Assembly: GCF_003931875.1 (NCBI RefSeq)
Contig: NZ_CP034245.1
Location: 2,356,001-2,420,000, forward strand
Length of the DNA: 64,000 nucleotides
Reading direction: 5' to 3'
Origin: Microbacterium sp. 10M-3C3
Lineage (GTDB): Bacteria > Actinomycetota > Actinomycetes > Actinomycetales > Microbacteriaceae
Positions 1-7,953 of this stretch are shown here, in pieces. Made by a program: the position numbers and the translations under genes. The notes under the pieces were generated by a model. The model saw nothing but the letters and a program-made list of their open reading frames with translations, was not told the DNA's origin and searched no databases. The stretch's first letter is position 1, and each line of letters opens with the position of its first letter.

Positions 1-385
1 GGTCGACGCCGAGCGCGATCCCCACCGCGGCGATGGCTCCCCACGCGATCGCGAACACCATCAGGCCGCGCGGCTCCGGCTCCCAACGGTCGATGAGCCG
101 CACCGCGAACCACACCGCGGCGAACGGCACGGCGGCGAGGATGATGCCGATGATGGACGCGGCGGGGCCGAGGAACCGCACGAAGTAGCCGACAAGGACG
201 ATCAGCACGACCACGAGCACGCCCGCGACCCAGATGAGCGCGGCGCCGCCCGTGCGCGGGCGGCGCGGCACGGGCGACGCGGTCGCGGGCGAGGGCGCGG
301 GCGGGATGAGGGCGGCCGTGCCGCGCGGCTGCGCGTTCGGCTGCGGCGGGGACTGCGGCTGCGACCAGGGCGACGGCTGCGACAT
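1..385 (-). CDS. PrsW-family intramembrane metalloprotease, N-terminal part (cut by window edge)
   Basis: About 128 codons are visible, read leftwards from an ATG at 385; the gene runs off the window start. The first 45 residues are a Pro/Gln/Ala-rich cytoplasmic tail. Two hydrophobic segments follow (roughly residues 48-66 and 70-90), then the acidic stretch DRWEPEPR. PrsW-family membrane proteases carry a similar EExxR-like motif at the start of their conserved core. The later His-containing catalytic motifs lie outside the window and cannot be checked. The start is supported by a TAGGCT hexamer 6 nt upstream. The gene is divergent from the FAH-family gene at 491. Family assignment is moderate; membrane location is clear. 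Confidence 0.65.
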   Translation of the reverse strand, partial: MSQPSPWSQPQSPPQPNAQPRGTAALIPPAPSPATASPVPRRPRTGGAALIWVAGVLVVVLIVLVGYFVRFLGPAASIIGIILAAVPFAAVWFAVRLIDRWEPEPRGLMVFAIAWGAIAAVGIALGVD

Positions 386-391
386 GCGCTC

Positions 392-397
392 AGCCTA
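392..397 (-). promoter_or_regulatory. Extended -10 like hexamer for the PrsW gene
   Basis: TAGGCT on the minus strand ends 6 nt before the ATG at 385, so transcription should begin at or next to the start codon (leaderless). No clear -35 is visible. Confidence 0.55.
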
Positions 398-477
398 GGG
401 GCCGGGGGCGCGCGCTCCCGGGCCTTGCGCGCGCGGGCGCGGTGCGGCACGGAGGCAGCCCGGCCGTGCGCGGCGGG

Positions 478-483
478 TAGCTT
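478..483 (+). promoter_or_regulatory. -10 like hexamer for the FAH-family gene
   Basis: TAGCTT lies 7 nt before the ATG at 491. The spacer also contains GGGAGG, which could serve as a Shine-Dalgarno if transcription starts further upstream. Confidence 0.4.
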
Positions 484-490
484 GGGAGGC

Positions 491-1354
491 ATGCGTTTCG
501 CCCATGTGGTCCCGTCGGAGTCGACCGATCCTCGTCTCATCGTGGTGCGGGAGGGCGAGCGGACTTTCGTGGGAGATCTCTTCGAGGGGGCGCCCGAGAC
601 GCTCGAGGAGCTGATCGCCGGCGGCGACGAGCTTCTGGAGCGCGTCCGCACCTCGAGCGAGAACGCGGCCTGGGAGCCGCTCGGCTCGCCGCGGTTCGCC
701 TCGGCCGTCCTCGCTCCCCCGGTCATCCTCGCCGTGGGCCTGAACTACGCCGCCCACTCGGGCGAGCTGGGCCTGAAGACCGACTCGACGCCCACCGTCT
801 TCGTGCTGTGGCCGAACTCGCTCACCGCGCACGGCGCGACGACGACGTGGCCGCGTTCGCTCAGCGAGTCCGTCGACTACGAGGCCGAGCTCGGCGTCAT
901 CATCGGCCGCCCCGCGAAGGACGTGTCGGCCGCCGACGCACTGGATCACGTGTGGGGCTACACGGTGGTCAACGACATCACGGCCCGCGACATCCAGTTC
1001 TCGGAGGCGCAATGGTCGCGGTGCAAGTCGTTCGACGGCTTCACGCCGACGGGTCCGTACGTCGTGACGGCCGACGAGATCTCCGACCCGCAGGATCTGC
1101 ACATCTGGACCGTCGTGGACGGACGCATGGTGCAGGACGCGTCGACCGGACAGATGGTGCGGTCGGTCGCGACGCTCATCGAGCATCTCTCCCGATCGGT
1201 CACGCTGCTGCCGGGGACGCTCATCTCCACCGGCAGTCCCGGCGGCGCGGGCTACTCGCGCGATCCGCAGATCTTCCTGCGCGACCGCTCCACGGTGACC
1301 GTCGCGGTCGACGGCATCGGCGAGCTGGTCACCCACTGCCGCATCGCGGGCTGA
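491..1354 (+). CDS. Fumarylacetoacetate hydrolase (FAH) family protein
   Basis: This 287-residue protein has the FAH fold. Members cleave C-C bonds of acylpyruvates or hydrate/decarboxylate 2-oxo acids in aromatic degradation, or act as oxaloacetate decarboxylases. The motif VGLNYAAH is near residue 79, the metal-binding acidic pair is in YEAELGVIIG, and the conserved Asp is in VNDITARD. The C-terminal STGSPGGAGYSRDP matches the usual 'gTP.GvG....p' loop of the family. An in-frame upstream start at 425 exists, but the ATG at 491 has GGGAGG just before it and a TAGCTT hexamer, and it starts at the conserved domain. The aspartase gene follows 4 bp away on the opposite strand. The exact substrate cannot be read from the sequence. 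Confidence 0.85.
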   Translation: MRFAHVVPSESTDPRLIVVREGERTFVGDLFEGAPETLEELIAGGDELLERVRTSSENAAWEPLGSPRFASAVLAPPVILAVGLNYAAHSGELGLKTDSTPTVFVLWPNSLTAHGATTTWPRSLSESVDYEAELGVIIGRPAKDVSAADALDHVWGYTVVNDITARDIQFSEAQWSRCKSFDGFTPTGPYVVTADEISDPQDLHIWTVVDGRMVQDASTGQMVRSVATLIEHLSRSVTLLPGTLISTGSPGGAGYSRDPQIFLRDRSTVTVAVDGIGELVTHCRIAG

Positions 1355-1358
1355 GGGA

Positions 1359-2825
1359 TCAGACCTCCGGGGCGACGACGTCCTCGGCGGCGACGACGGG
1401 GATCGCCTCGGTGATGGCCTCCAGGCCCGACAGCCGCTTGGGCGAGAGCTGCTTGGCGACCTCGTCGCGCGACATCAGCCCCGCCTCCACGACGAGGTCG
1501 GCGACGTTGCGGCCCGTGAGGAGCGCCGTCTTGGCGAGGGCCGCCGCGGCGGCATACCCGATGAAGGGGGTGAGGGCCGTGATGACGCCCACCGACGACC
1601 CGACCATCGCCCCAAGCCGCTCGCGGTTGGCCGTGATCCCCTCGACGCAGTTGACCCGCAGCGTCCACATCGCCTGCTGCATCCACGTGATCGACTGGAA
1701 GATCGAGTGCGCGATGACCGGCTCGAACGCGTTGAGCTGCAGCTGACCGCCCTCGACCGCCATCGTCACGGTGAGGTCCGCGCCGGCAACCGAGAAGGCC
1801 ACCTGGTTCACGACCTCGGGGATCACCGGGTTGACCTTGCCGGGCATGATGCTCGAGCCCGCCTGCCGCGGCGGCAGGTTGATCTCGCCCAGGCCGGCCT
1901 GCGGGCCACTGGAGAGCAGCCGGAGGTCGTTGCAGATCTTGGACAGCTTGATCGCGTTGCGCTTGAGCGATGCCGAGAACGACATGAACGCGCCGGTGTC
2001 GCTCGTGGACTCCACGAGATCCGTCGCCGTCTCCAGGTCGAGGCCCGTGATCTGACGGAGGTGCCGCAGCACGGCCTTGGCGTACCCCGGGTGGGTGGTG
2101 ATGCCCGTGCCGATCGCGGTCGCACCCATGTTGATCTCGAGGATCAGGTAGGCGTTCTCGGTCAGCCGGTTGTAGTCCTCGCCGAGCGTCGTGGCGAAAC
2201 CGTGGAACTCCTGCCCGAGAGTCATGGGCACCGCGTCCTGCAGCTGCGTCCGGCCCACCTTCAGCACATCGTGGAACTCGACCGCCTTGTCGAGGAAGGC
2301 CTGGCGCAGCAGCGCGAGCTCCGCGAGGAGGCTCCGCAGGTTCAGCGAGAGCCCGACCTTGATGGCCGTCGGATACACGTCGTTGGTGGACTGGCTGCGG
2401 TTGGTGTCGTCGATGGGCGACAGGAACGCGTAGTCGCCTTTCTCCCGGCCGGCCATCTCGAGCGCGATGTTGGTGATGACCTCGTTCGCGTTCATGTTCG
2501 TGGAGGTGCCGGCGCCACCCTGGATGACCCCCACCACGAACTGGTCGTGGAACTCGCCGTCGATCACCCGCTGGGCCGCGGCGTCGATGAGGTCGGCCTT
2601 GGCGGGATCGAGCACGCCGATCTCGCGGTTGGCGCGTGCGGAGGCCTGCTTGACCATCGCGAGAGCGCGGACGAGGTCCGGATAGACCGAGATGGGCCGC
2701 TTCGAGATCGGGAAGTTCTCCAGGGCCCGAGCCGTGTGGATCCCCCAATACGCGTCGGCGGGGATCTCCAGGGATCCGAGGGAGTCGGTCTCGAGTCGGG
2801 TGCGCGTCGTTGCGTCCAGTGCCAT
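1359..2825 (-). CDS. aspA: Aspartate ammonia-lyase (aspartase)
   Basis: A cytoplasmic homotetrameric lyase that reversibly deaminates L-aspartate to fumarate and ammonia. The 488-residue length fits aspartases. The superfamily signature GSSIMPGKVNP is at residues 323-333 on the flexible loop carrying the catalytic Ser. It is followed by the aspartase-like PVIPEVVNQVAF rather than the FumC version. TSTNMNANEV (about 107-116), SQSTNDVYPT (144-153) and GRTQLQDAVP (191-200) form the other substrate-binding regions. The ATG at 2825 is preceded by AAGGACA, a plausible ribosome site. The 135 bp upstream, before the metallophosphoesterase stop, is the only room for its promoter. Fumarase class II is the alternative, but the PVIPEVVNQV context favours aspartase. 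Confidence 0.9.
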   Translation of the reverse strand: MALDATTRTRLETDSLGSLEIPADAYWGIHTARALENFPISKRPISVYPDLVRALAMVKQASARANREIGVLDPAKADLIDAAAQRVIDGEFHDQFVVGVIQGGAGTSTNMNANEVITNIALEMAGREKGDYAFLSPIDDTNRSQSTNDVYPTAIKVGLSLNLRSLLAELALLRQAFLDKAVEFHDVLKVGRTQLQDAVPMTLGQEFHGFATTLGEDYNRLTENAYLILEINMGATAIGTGITTHPGYAKAVLRHLRQITGLDLETATDLVESTSDTGAFMSFSASLKRNAIKLSKICNDLRLLSSGPQAGLGEINLPPRQAGSSIMPGKVNPVIPEVVNQVAFSVAGADLTVTMAVEGGQLQLNAFEPVIAHSIFQSITWMQQAMWTLRVNCVEGITANRERLGAMVGSSVGVITALTPFIGYAAAAALAKTALLTGRNVADLVVEAGLMSRDEVAKQLSPKRLSGLEAITEAIPVVAAEDVVAPEV

Positions 2826-2960
2826 GCGGGGTGTCCTTGTGGGTCGATCACGGCGGTCAGGGATGATTCGAGCCTACTCGCCGCACCCGTCGGCACCGGT
2901 GGCCGCGGCGTACGTCACGGCGACGCCGGTGTCCGCGGTGTACACCGTGCTCGCGTCGGC

Positions 2961-3878
2961 TCAGGCCGGATCGATCGGCCGCTTGCGCGAGAACGCCTCG
3001 AGCCGCTCCTCTGGAGTGAGGCGGGCCATCTCCTCGACCCACGCGGCGCTGAAGTGGCCGGCGGTCTCCGCGTCGACGACGGGCACGACGGCGGCGGTGA
3101 TGGTGTCGTCGTACACGTGCACGAGGTGGAATGCCTGGCCCGCGTCCATGCCGTTGACCTCTTCGGCGGGACGCGCGAGGTCCATCGTGTAGCACGTGGC
3201 CGCCGCCACGTGGACGGGGACGCCGGCGAAGGTGCCGCTCGTCGAGTAATGCAGGTGACCGGCGAGGATCGCCCGCACGTCCGATCCGGCGATCGCCCGG
3301 GCGAGGCCCGGCTGATCCCGCAGCTCGAGGATGTCGAAGAACGGGATGTGGGTCGGCAGCGGCGGGTGGTGCAGGGCCAGCACCGTGCCGAGCGGCGCCG
3401 GCTCACGCAGCTGCGCCGTGAGCCACGCGAGCTGGTCGGCGTCCAGGTCGCCGTGGTGCCAGCCCGGCACCGAGGTGTCCAGGGCGATCAGCCGCAGGCC
3501 GCCGAGGTCCCACACACCGGTGACAGGCTCCGGCGTCGGCTCGAGCCCCAGCAGCTCGCCGCGCAGCGGCCCACGCTCGTCATGGTTGCCCGCGACCCAC
3601 ACGATCGGCGCGCCGAGCTCTGCCGCGACCGGCTCGACGGTCTCGCGCAGCGCGCGATACGCCTCGGGGTCCCCGAGGTCGGTGAGATCGCCCGTGAAGA
3701 CGATCGCGTCGGGACGGATGCCCGTCGCCGCGACCGCTGCGAGCGTCCGTCGCAGGCCGCGCGCCGTGTCGTACCGCTCGCCTAGCCGACGTCCGCCCGC
3801 GAGCAGGTGCGTGTCGCTGATGTGGACGAGCGTGCGGCGGGCGGGGGGATGCTGCCCGAAGGCGACCGGCGCGACCAT
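2961..3878 (-). CDS. Calcineurin-like metallophosphoesterase (CpdA-like)
   Basis: This 305-residue cytoplasmic protein carries all five blocks of the dinuclear metallophosphoesterase fold: SDTH near residue 21, GDLTD near 64, GNHDE near 97, the HH of LALHHPP, and GHLH near 185. This set is typical of class III cyclic-nucleotide phosphodiesterases such as CpdA, but also of other phosphoesterases in the superfamily, so the substrate is an inference. There is no signal peptide. The ATG at 3878 sits 6 nt after a TAGGCT hexamer. It lies downstream of the pit pair on the same strand, but its own promoter suggests independent transcription. Confidence 0.85.
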   Translation of the reverse strand: MVAPVAFGQHPPARRTLVHISDTHLLAGGRRLGERYDTARGLRRTLAAVAATGIRPDAIVFTGDLTDLGDPEAYRALRETVEPVAAELGAPIVWVAGNHDERGPLRGELLGLEPTPEPVTGVWDLGGLRLIALDTSVPGWHHGDLDADQLAWLTAQLREPAPLGTVLALHHPPLPTHIPFFDILELRDQPGLARAIAGSDVRAILAGHLHYSTSGTFAGVPVHVAAATCYTMDLARPAEEVNGMDAGQAFHLVHVYDDTITAAVVPVVDAETAGHFSAAWVEEMARLTPEERLEAFSRKRPIDPA

Positions 3879-3884
3879 TCCTCG

Positions 3885-3890
3885 AGCCTA
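3885..3890 (-). promoter_or_regulatory. -10 like hexamer for the metallophosphoesterase gene
   Basis: TAGGCT on the minus strand ends 6 nt upstream of the ATG at 3878, predicting a leaderless mRNA. Confidence 0.55.
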
Positions 3891-3910
3891 CGGCGCGGCA
3901 CCGACGCCGG

Positions 3911-4237
3911 TCACCGCACGACGATGAGGACGATGCCGGCCACGACGGCGAGCGCGCACAGGGCGAAGCATCCGTAGGCCGCGACGAGGGCCAGCCGCTT
4001 CTGCCCCGCCGTCAGCGGGTTCTTCTTCGCCGCCTTCGCGGCCGCCTTCTCGGCGCGGCGCCGATGCTTTTCCGAGACGACGGCGATCGCATCGGTGAAC
4101 TCGACCGGCGCGACCACGGGCACCCGTCCGGCACGCACCAGCATGCGCAGCCCCAGCGCGTAGAAGAGCACGACGAGGACGGCGCCGGACAGCGCCGCGA
4201 CGAACACGTGCAGGAATGCGGTCCAGTCGACGTTCAC
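3911..4237 (-). CDS. Small two-helix membrane protein coupled to Pit
   Basis: A 108-residue protein with a GTG start at 4237 that shares GTGA with the stop codon of pit, so translation is probably coupled. It has an N-terminal hydrophobic helix (about 7-30), a basic Lys/Ala-rich cytoplasmic loop (59-82) and a second helix (83-107). I do not recognise a named domain. The coupling to a phosphate transporter suggests an accessory or assembly role, which is inference. No enzyme motif is visible. Confidence 0.75.
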   Translation of the reverse strand: MNVDWTAFLHVFVAALSGAVLVVLFYALGLRMLVRAGRVPVVAPVEFTDAIAVVSEKHRRRAEKAAAKAAKKNPLTAGQKRLALVAAYGCFALCALAVVAGIVLIVVR

Positions 4238-5466
4238 GCGCCGCCGCCCTTCTTCTCCGCGGCCGCCGCCTGGCGGGCCATCCGGCGCTGGCGCCGCGTG
4301 GGCGGCGGGTTGCGCGGCACCTTCACGGCGCGACCGGAGGTGGCCACCTCGCTCATGGCGTTCGCCGAGGTGACCTCGTTGCGCCGGGACCGCCAGAACA
4401 GGCCGAGGATGATGACGAGCGCGAGCACCGCGTCGATGAGCACGCCGGTCCACCCCATCCACACCACGACGAGAGCGGCGGCGGCGCCGACCCCGGCGGC
4501 GGCGGGCAGCGTCAGCACCCAGCCGACCATGATGCGCCCGACGGTGCGCCAGCGCACGAGCGAGCCGCGGCGGCCGAGGCCCGATCCGATGACCGACCCC
4601 GAGGCCACCTGGGTCGTCGACAGCGCGAATCCGAGCGCGCTGGAGGCGAGGATGGTCGCGGCCGTCGAGGTCTCGGCCGAGAAGCCCTGCGCGGGCTTGA
4701 CGTCTGTGAGCCCCTTGCCGAGCGTGCGGATGATGCGCCATCCGCCCATGTAGGTGCCCAGCGCGATCGTGAGGGCGCACGCGATGATGACCCACAGCTG
4801 CGGTTCGTGGTGCTCGGCCGACTGCCACCCGACCGTGATGAGGGCGAGCGTGATGACGCCCATCGTCTTCTGCGCATCGTTGGTGCCGTGCGCGAGCGCG
4901 ACGAGGCTCGACGTGAAGATCTGCCCCCACCGGAAGCCGTCGCGGCCGTCGGGACGCGAGTCGTACCGGCGCGTGACGGCGTACGCGATCTTCGTCACCG
5001 CGAAGGCGATGAGACCCGCCGTGAGCGGTGCGATGAGGGCCGGCAGGATGACCTTGGACAGCACCACCCCGAAGTCGATCGCCGTGAAGCCGACGCCGAC
5101 GAGGGTCGCGCCGATGAGGCCTCCGAACAGCGCATGCGACGAGCTGGAGGGAAGCCCCAGCAGCCACGTGAGCATGTTCCACGTGATCGCGCCGATGAGC
5201 CCGGCGAAGATGATCGCGGGGAAGACCGTTGCGGAGATCTGCTCCTCGCGCACGATGCCGCCGGAGATGGTCTTGGCGACCTCCGTCGACAGGAACGCGC
5301 CCACGAGGTTCAAGCACGCGGCCAGCAGCACGGCGACCTTCGGCTTGAGGGCACCCGTCGCGATGGGCGTCGCCATCGCGTTCGCCGTGTCGTGGAACCC
5401 GTTGGTGAAGTCGAAGAACAGCGCCAGAGCGATGACCAGGACGATGATGAGAGGTGCGGTCTCCAC
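4234..5466 (-). CDS. pit: Inorganic phosphate transporter, Pit family
   Basis: A 410-residue multi-spanning inner-membrane carrier of the PiT family, which moves metal-phosphate or phosphate with H+ or Na+. The family's two inverted signature repeats are visible: FTNGFHDTANAMA near residue 20 and ALAHGTNDAQKTM in the second half. The C-terminal 60 residues form a basic, Arg-rich cytoplasmic tail. The gene overlaps its downstream small membrane gene by 4 nt. Upstream lie a GC-rich hairpin (5494-5516) and three 11-bp GTTCACC-type units (5529-5561) resembling an actinobacterial PHO box, so phosphate control through PhoR-PhoP is likely. Confidence 0.93.
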   Translation of the reverse strand: METAPLIIVLVIALALFFDFTNGFHDTANAMATPIATGALKPKVAVLLAACLNLVGAFLSTEVAKTISGGIVREEQISATVFPAIIFAGLIGAITWNMLTWLLGLPSSSSHALFGGLIGATLVGVGFTAIDFGVVLSKVILPALIAPLTAGLIAFAVTKIAYAVTRRYDSRPDGRDGFRWGQIFTSSLVALAHGTNDAQKTMGVITLALITVGWQSAEHHEPQLWVIIACALTIALGTYMGGWRIIRTLGKGLTDVKPAQGFSAETSTAATILASSALGFALSTTQVASGSVIGSGLGRRGSLVRWRTVGRIMVGWVLTLPAAAGVGAAAALVVVWMGWTGVLIDAVLALVIILGLFWRSRRNEVTSANAMSEVATSGRAVKVPRNPPPTRRQRRMARQAAAAEKKGGGA

Positions 5467-5493
5467 CGTTCGCTTTCCGTGAAGGGAGGGGGG

Positions 5494-5516
5494 ACGGGCC
5501 GGGATGCCGGCCCCGT
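5494..5516 (-). other. Hairpin in the pit 5' leader
   Basis: ACGGGCCGG and CCGGCCCCGT flank a 4-nt loop, with one bulged C. It lies between the PHO-box-like repeats and the pit start codon and would fold in the pit leader RNA if transcription starts upstream of it. Confidence 0.4.
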
Positions 5517-5528
5517 GACGAACGAACA

Positions 5529-5561
5529 GTTCACCGTCGGGTTACCGCCCGTTCACCGGGC
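5529..5561 (+). promoter_or_regulatory. PHO-box-like triple direct repeat (PhoP site) near pit
   Basis: Three adjacent 11-bp units, GTTCACCGTCG, GGTTACCGCCC and GTTCACCGGGC, follow the organisation known for PhoP boxes in Streptomyces (11-nt direct repeats with a G(G/T)TCACC-like core). The block lies 63 bp upstream of pit and 108 bp upstream of the oligopeptidase gene. The units read toward the oligopeptidase. Confidence 0.65.
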
Positions 5562-5657
5562 GCCGCAGGAAATCCTGACACTCCCCGACCTCTCGGTCAA
5601 CTCGCCCGGCGCGGCGCCGCGCGCAGGGCGGCCGGGGCCGCCGCGTCGCCGCTCGGC

Positions 5658-5663
5658 TAGCGT
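5658..5663 (+). promoter_or_regulatory. -10 like hexamer for the S9 peptidase gene
   Basis: TAGCGT ends 6 nt before the GTG at 5670, predicting a leaderless mRNA. Confidence 0.5.
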
Positions 5664-5669
5664 GGAACG

Positions 5670-7784
5670 GTGACCGACTCCGCCGCATCCGCCGCCCCCG
5701 TCGCCGCCCGCACCCCCCAGCCGCGCACCCACCACGGCGACACGTTCGACGACCCGTACGAATGGCTGCGCGCCAAGGACGACCCGGCCGTCATCGCGCA
5801 CCTCGAGGCCGAGAACGCGTACACGCGGGAGCGCACCGCAGGACTGGCGAGGCTGAGCGAGCGCATCTTCGACGAGATCAAGGGCCGCACGCTCGAGACC
5901 GACCTGTCGGTCCCGACGCGGCGCGGGCAGTGGTGGTACTACGGCCGCACCCACGAGGGGCGACAGTACGGCGTGCAGTGCCGGGCGCCGTTGAGCTCAC
6001 CCGACGACTGGACACCGCCCGAGCTGTCCCCCGACCAGCAGGTCTCCGGCGAGCAGGTGCTCCTCGACGGCAACGTCGAGGCGGAGGGCCACGATTTCTT
6101 CTCGCTCGGCAGCTTCCAGATCTCGACGGACGGCACGCGCATGCTCTACGGCGTCGATGTCGCCGGCGACGAGCGCTACACGCTGCGCGTCCGCGACCTT
6201 ACCACCGGCGAGAACCTGCCCGACGAGATCCCCGGCACCTTCGCCGGCGCGGAGTTCTCCCCCGACGGCCGCTTCATCGTCTACACGACGGTGGACGACG
6301 CGTGGCGCCCCGACACCGTGTGGCTGCACGAGATCGGCACACCGGTGGCCGACGACGTGACGCTCTTCCACGAGCCCGACGAGAAGTACTGGGTGGGCGC
6401 GGGCTTCACCCGCAGCGACCGCTGGCTCGTCATCGGCCTGGGCTCCTCGATCACGAGCGAGGAATGGCTCGTGCCGGCCGACGACCTCCGCGCCACCCCG
6501 CGCGTCGTGTGGCCACGCCGGGAGGGCGTCGAGTACTCCGCGGCGGATGCCGTCGTCGACGGCGAGGACGTGCTCTACGTGCTCCACAACGACGGCGCCC
6601 TCGACTTCGAGCTCGTCCGCGTCGCCGCATCCGACCCGCAGGGCGAGCGGCGCGCGGTGCTCCCCCACGAGCCGGGTCGCCGTCTGCTCGATGTCGACAC
6701 GTTCCGCGACTGGGGTGTGGTCGCCTATCGGCGCGACGGCCTCGAGCGGCTCGCGCTGCTGGACTACGCGACGGATGCGGTGTCCGAGATCGCGTTCGAC
6801 GAGCCGCTGTACGCGGTGGGCGCCGCCGGCAACCCCGAGTGGGCGCCGCCGCTGCTGCGGCTGTCGTACGGGTCGTTCGTGACGCCCGGCACGGTGTACG
6901 ACTACGACGTCGCGACGGGCGACCTGCTGCTGCGCAAGCGCCAGCCGGTGCTGGGCGGCTACGACCCCGCCGACTACGCGCAGGCGCGCGTGTGGGCGAC
7001 GGCGGACGACGGCGTTCAGGTGCCGATCTCGGTCGTGTGGAAGCGCTCGTTCGGCGAGGCGGGCACCGCGCCCCGGCCGCTGCATCTGTACGGCTACGGG
7101 TCGTACGAGCACTCCATCGACCCCGGCTTCTCCGTCGCGCGGCTGTCGGAGCTCGACCGCGGCGTCGTGTTCGCGGTCGCGCACGTGCGCGGCGGCGGCG
7201 AGATGGGACGGCAGTGGTACGAGGACGGCAAGCTGCTGGCCAAGCGCAACACGTTCACCGACTTCGTCGCGTGCGCGCGCCACCTCGTGGATGCCGGGTA
7301 CACGACGCCCGCCACGCTCGTCGCCGAGGGCGGCAGCGCCGGGGGCCTGCTCATGGGCGCGGTCGCGAACCTCGCGCCGGAGCTGTTCGCCGGCATCCTC
7401 GCCGACGTGCCCTTCGTCGACGCGCTCACCACGATCCTCGATCCGTCCTTGCCGCTGACGGTCATCGAGTGGGACGAGTGGGGCGACCCGCTGCACGACC
7501 CGGACGTGTACGCGTACATGAAGTCGTACTCACCGTACGAGAACGTGCGGGAGGGCGTGCGCTACCCGCGCATCCTCGCGGTGACCTCGCTCAACGACAC
7601 GCGCGTGCTGTACGTCGAGCCCGCCAAGTGGGTCGCACGACTGCGCGAGGTGGGCGCCGATGCGCTGCTGAAGTGCGAGATGGTCGCCGGCCACGGCGGC
7701 GTGAGCGGGCGCTACAACGCGTGGCGCGAGCGAGCGTTCGAGCTCGCGTGGCTCCTGGATGTGGTGGGCGCCGCCGACGCCTGA
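5670..7784 (+). CDS. ptrB: Oligopeptidase B / prolyl oligopeptidase family (S9A)
   Basis: A 704-residue cytoplasmic serine peptidase with an N-terminal seven-bladed propeller (about 60-420) that limits entry to oligopeptides and a C-terminal alpha/beta-hydrolase domain. The nucleophile is Ser556 in EGGSAGGLLMG, the acid is in SLNDTRVLY, and the base His is in VAGHGGVSGRY. Length and the GGSAGG elbow match oligopeptidase B, which cleaves after basic residues. Specificity should be confirmed, since prolyl oligopeptidases share the fold. No signal peptide is seen. The GTG start at 5670 is fixed by the TAGCGT hexamer 6 nt upstream and by family alignment at HHGDTFDDPYEWLR. It is convergent with pfkA across a nested hairpin. 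Confidence 0.9.
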   Translation: MTDSAASAAPVAARTPQPRTHHGDTFDDPYEWLRAKDDPAVIAHLEAENAYTRERTAGLARLSERIFDEIKGRTLETDLSVPTRRGQWWYYGRTHEGRQYGVQCRAPLSSPDDWTPPELSPDQQVSGEQVLLDGNVEAEGHDFFSLGSFQISTDGTRMLYGVDVAGDERYTLRVRDLTTGENLPDEIPGTFAGAEFSPDGRFIVYTTVDDAWRPDTVWLHEIGTPVADDVTLFHEPDEKYWVGAGFTRSDRWLVIGLGSSITSEEWLVPADDLRATPRVVWPRREGVEYSAADAVVDGEDVLYVLHNDGALDFELVRVAASDPQGERRAVLPHEPGRRLLDVDTFRDWGVVAYRRDGLERLALLDYATDAVSEIAFDEPLYAVGAAGNPEWAPPLLRLSYGSFVTPGTVYDYDVATGDLLLRKRQPVLGGYDPADYAQARVWATADDGVQVPISVVWKRSFGEAGTAPRPLHLYGYGSYEHSIDPGFSVARLSELDRGVVFAVAHVRGGGEMGRQWYEDGKLLAKRNTFTDFVACARHLVDAGYTTPATLVAEGGSAGGLLMGAVANLAPELFAGILADVPFVDALTTILDPSLPLTVIEWDEWGDPLHDPDVYAYMKSYSPYENVREGVRYPRILAVTSLNDTRVLYVEPAKWVARLREVGADALLKCEMVAGHGGVSGRYNAWRERAFELAWLLDVVGAADA

Positions 7785-7792
7785 CCCGCCGC

Positions 7793-7852
7793 GGCCCGTT
7801 CGCGTGGCGGTTGGCGCCGCATCCGGCGACCGGATGCGGCGCGAACGGCCCC
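7793..7852. terminator. Nested inverted repeat between convergent ptrB and pfkA
   Basis: The inner perfect 13-bp stem (7814-7826 with 7830-7842, loop CGA) is formed by GCGCCGCATCCGG and its complement. The outer arms (7793-7804 and 7841-7852) pair almost perfectly through GTTCGCG/CGCGAAC. There is no U-tract. It may act as a bidirectional terminator. The inner stem holds two inverted copies of the over-represented word GGATGCGG. Confidence 0.6.
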
Positions 7853-7953
7853 AGAGCGCGTCGCGTCGACTCTCGAGTAGCAGTTGCAGGCGCTTGTCCG
7901 CCGCCCATGCGACGTGAAGCGCCACGCGAGCGCCCGAACCGGGGCGCGGAGGG

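Noticed and set aside
425..490. An upstream start for the FAH-family gene
   Set aside because: The extra 22 residues are not conserved-looking, and the GGGAGG and TAGCTT signals belong to the ATG at 491.
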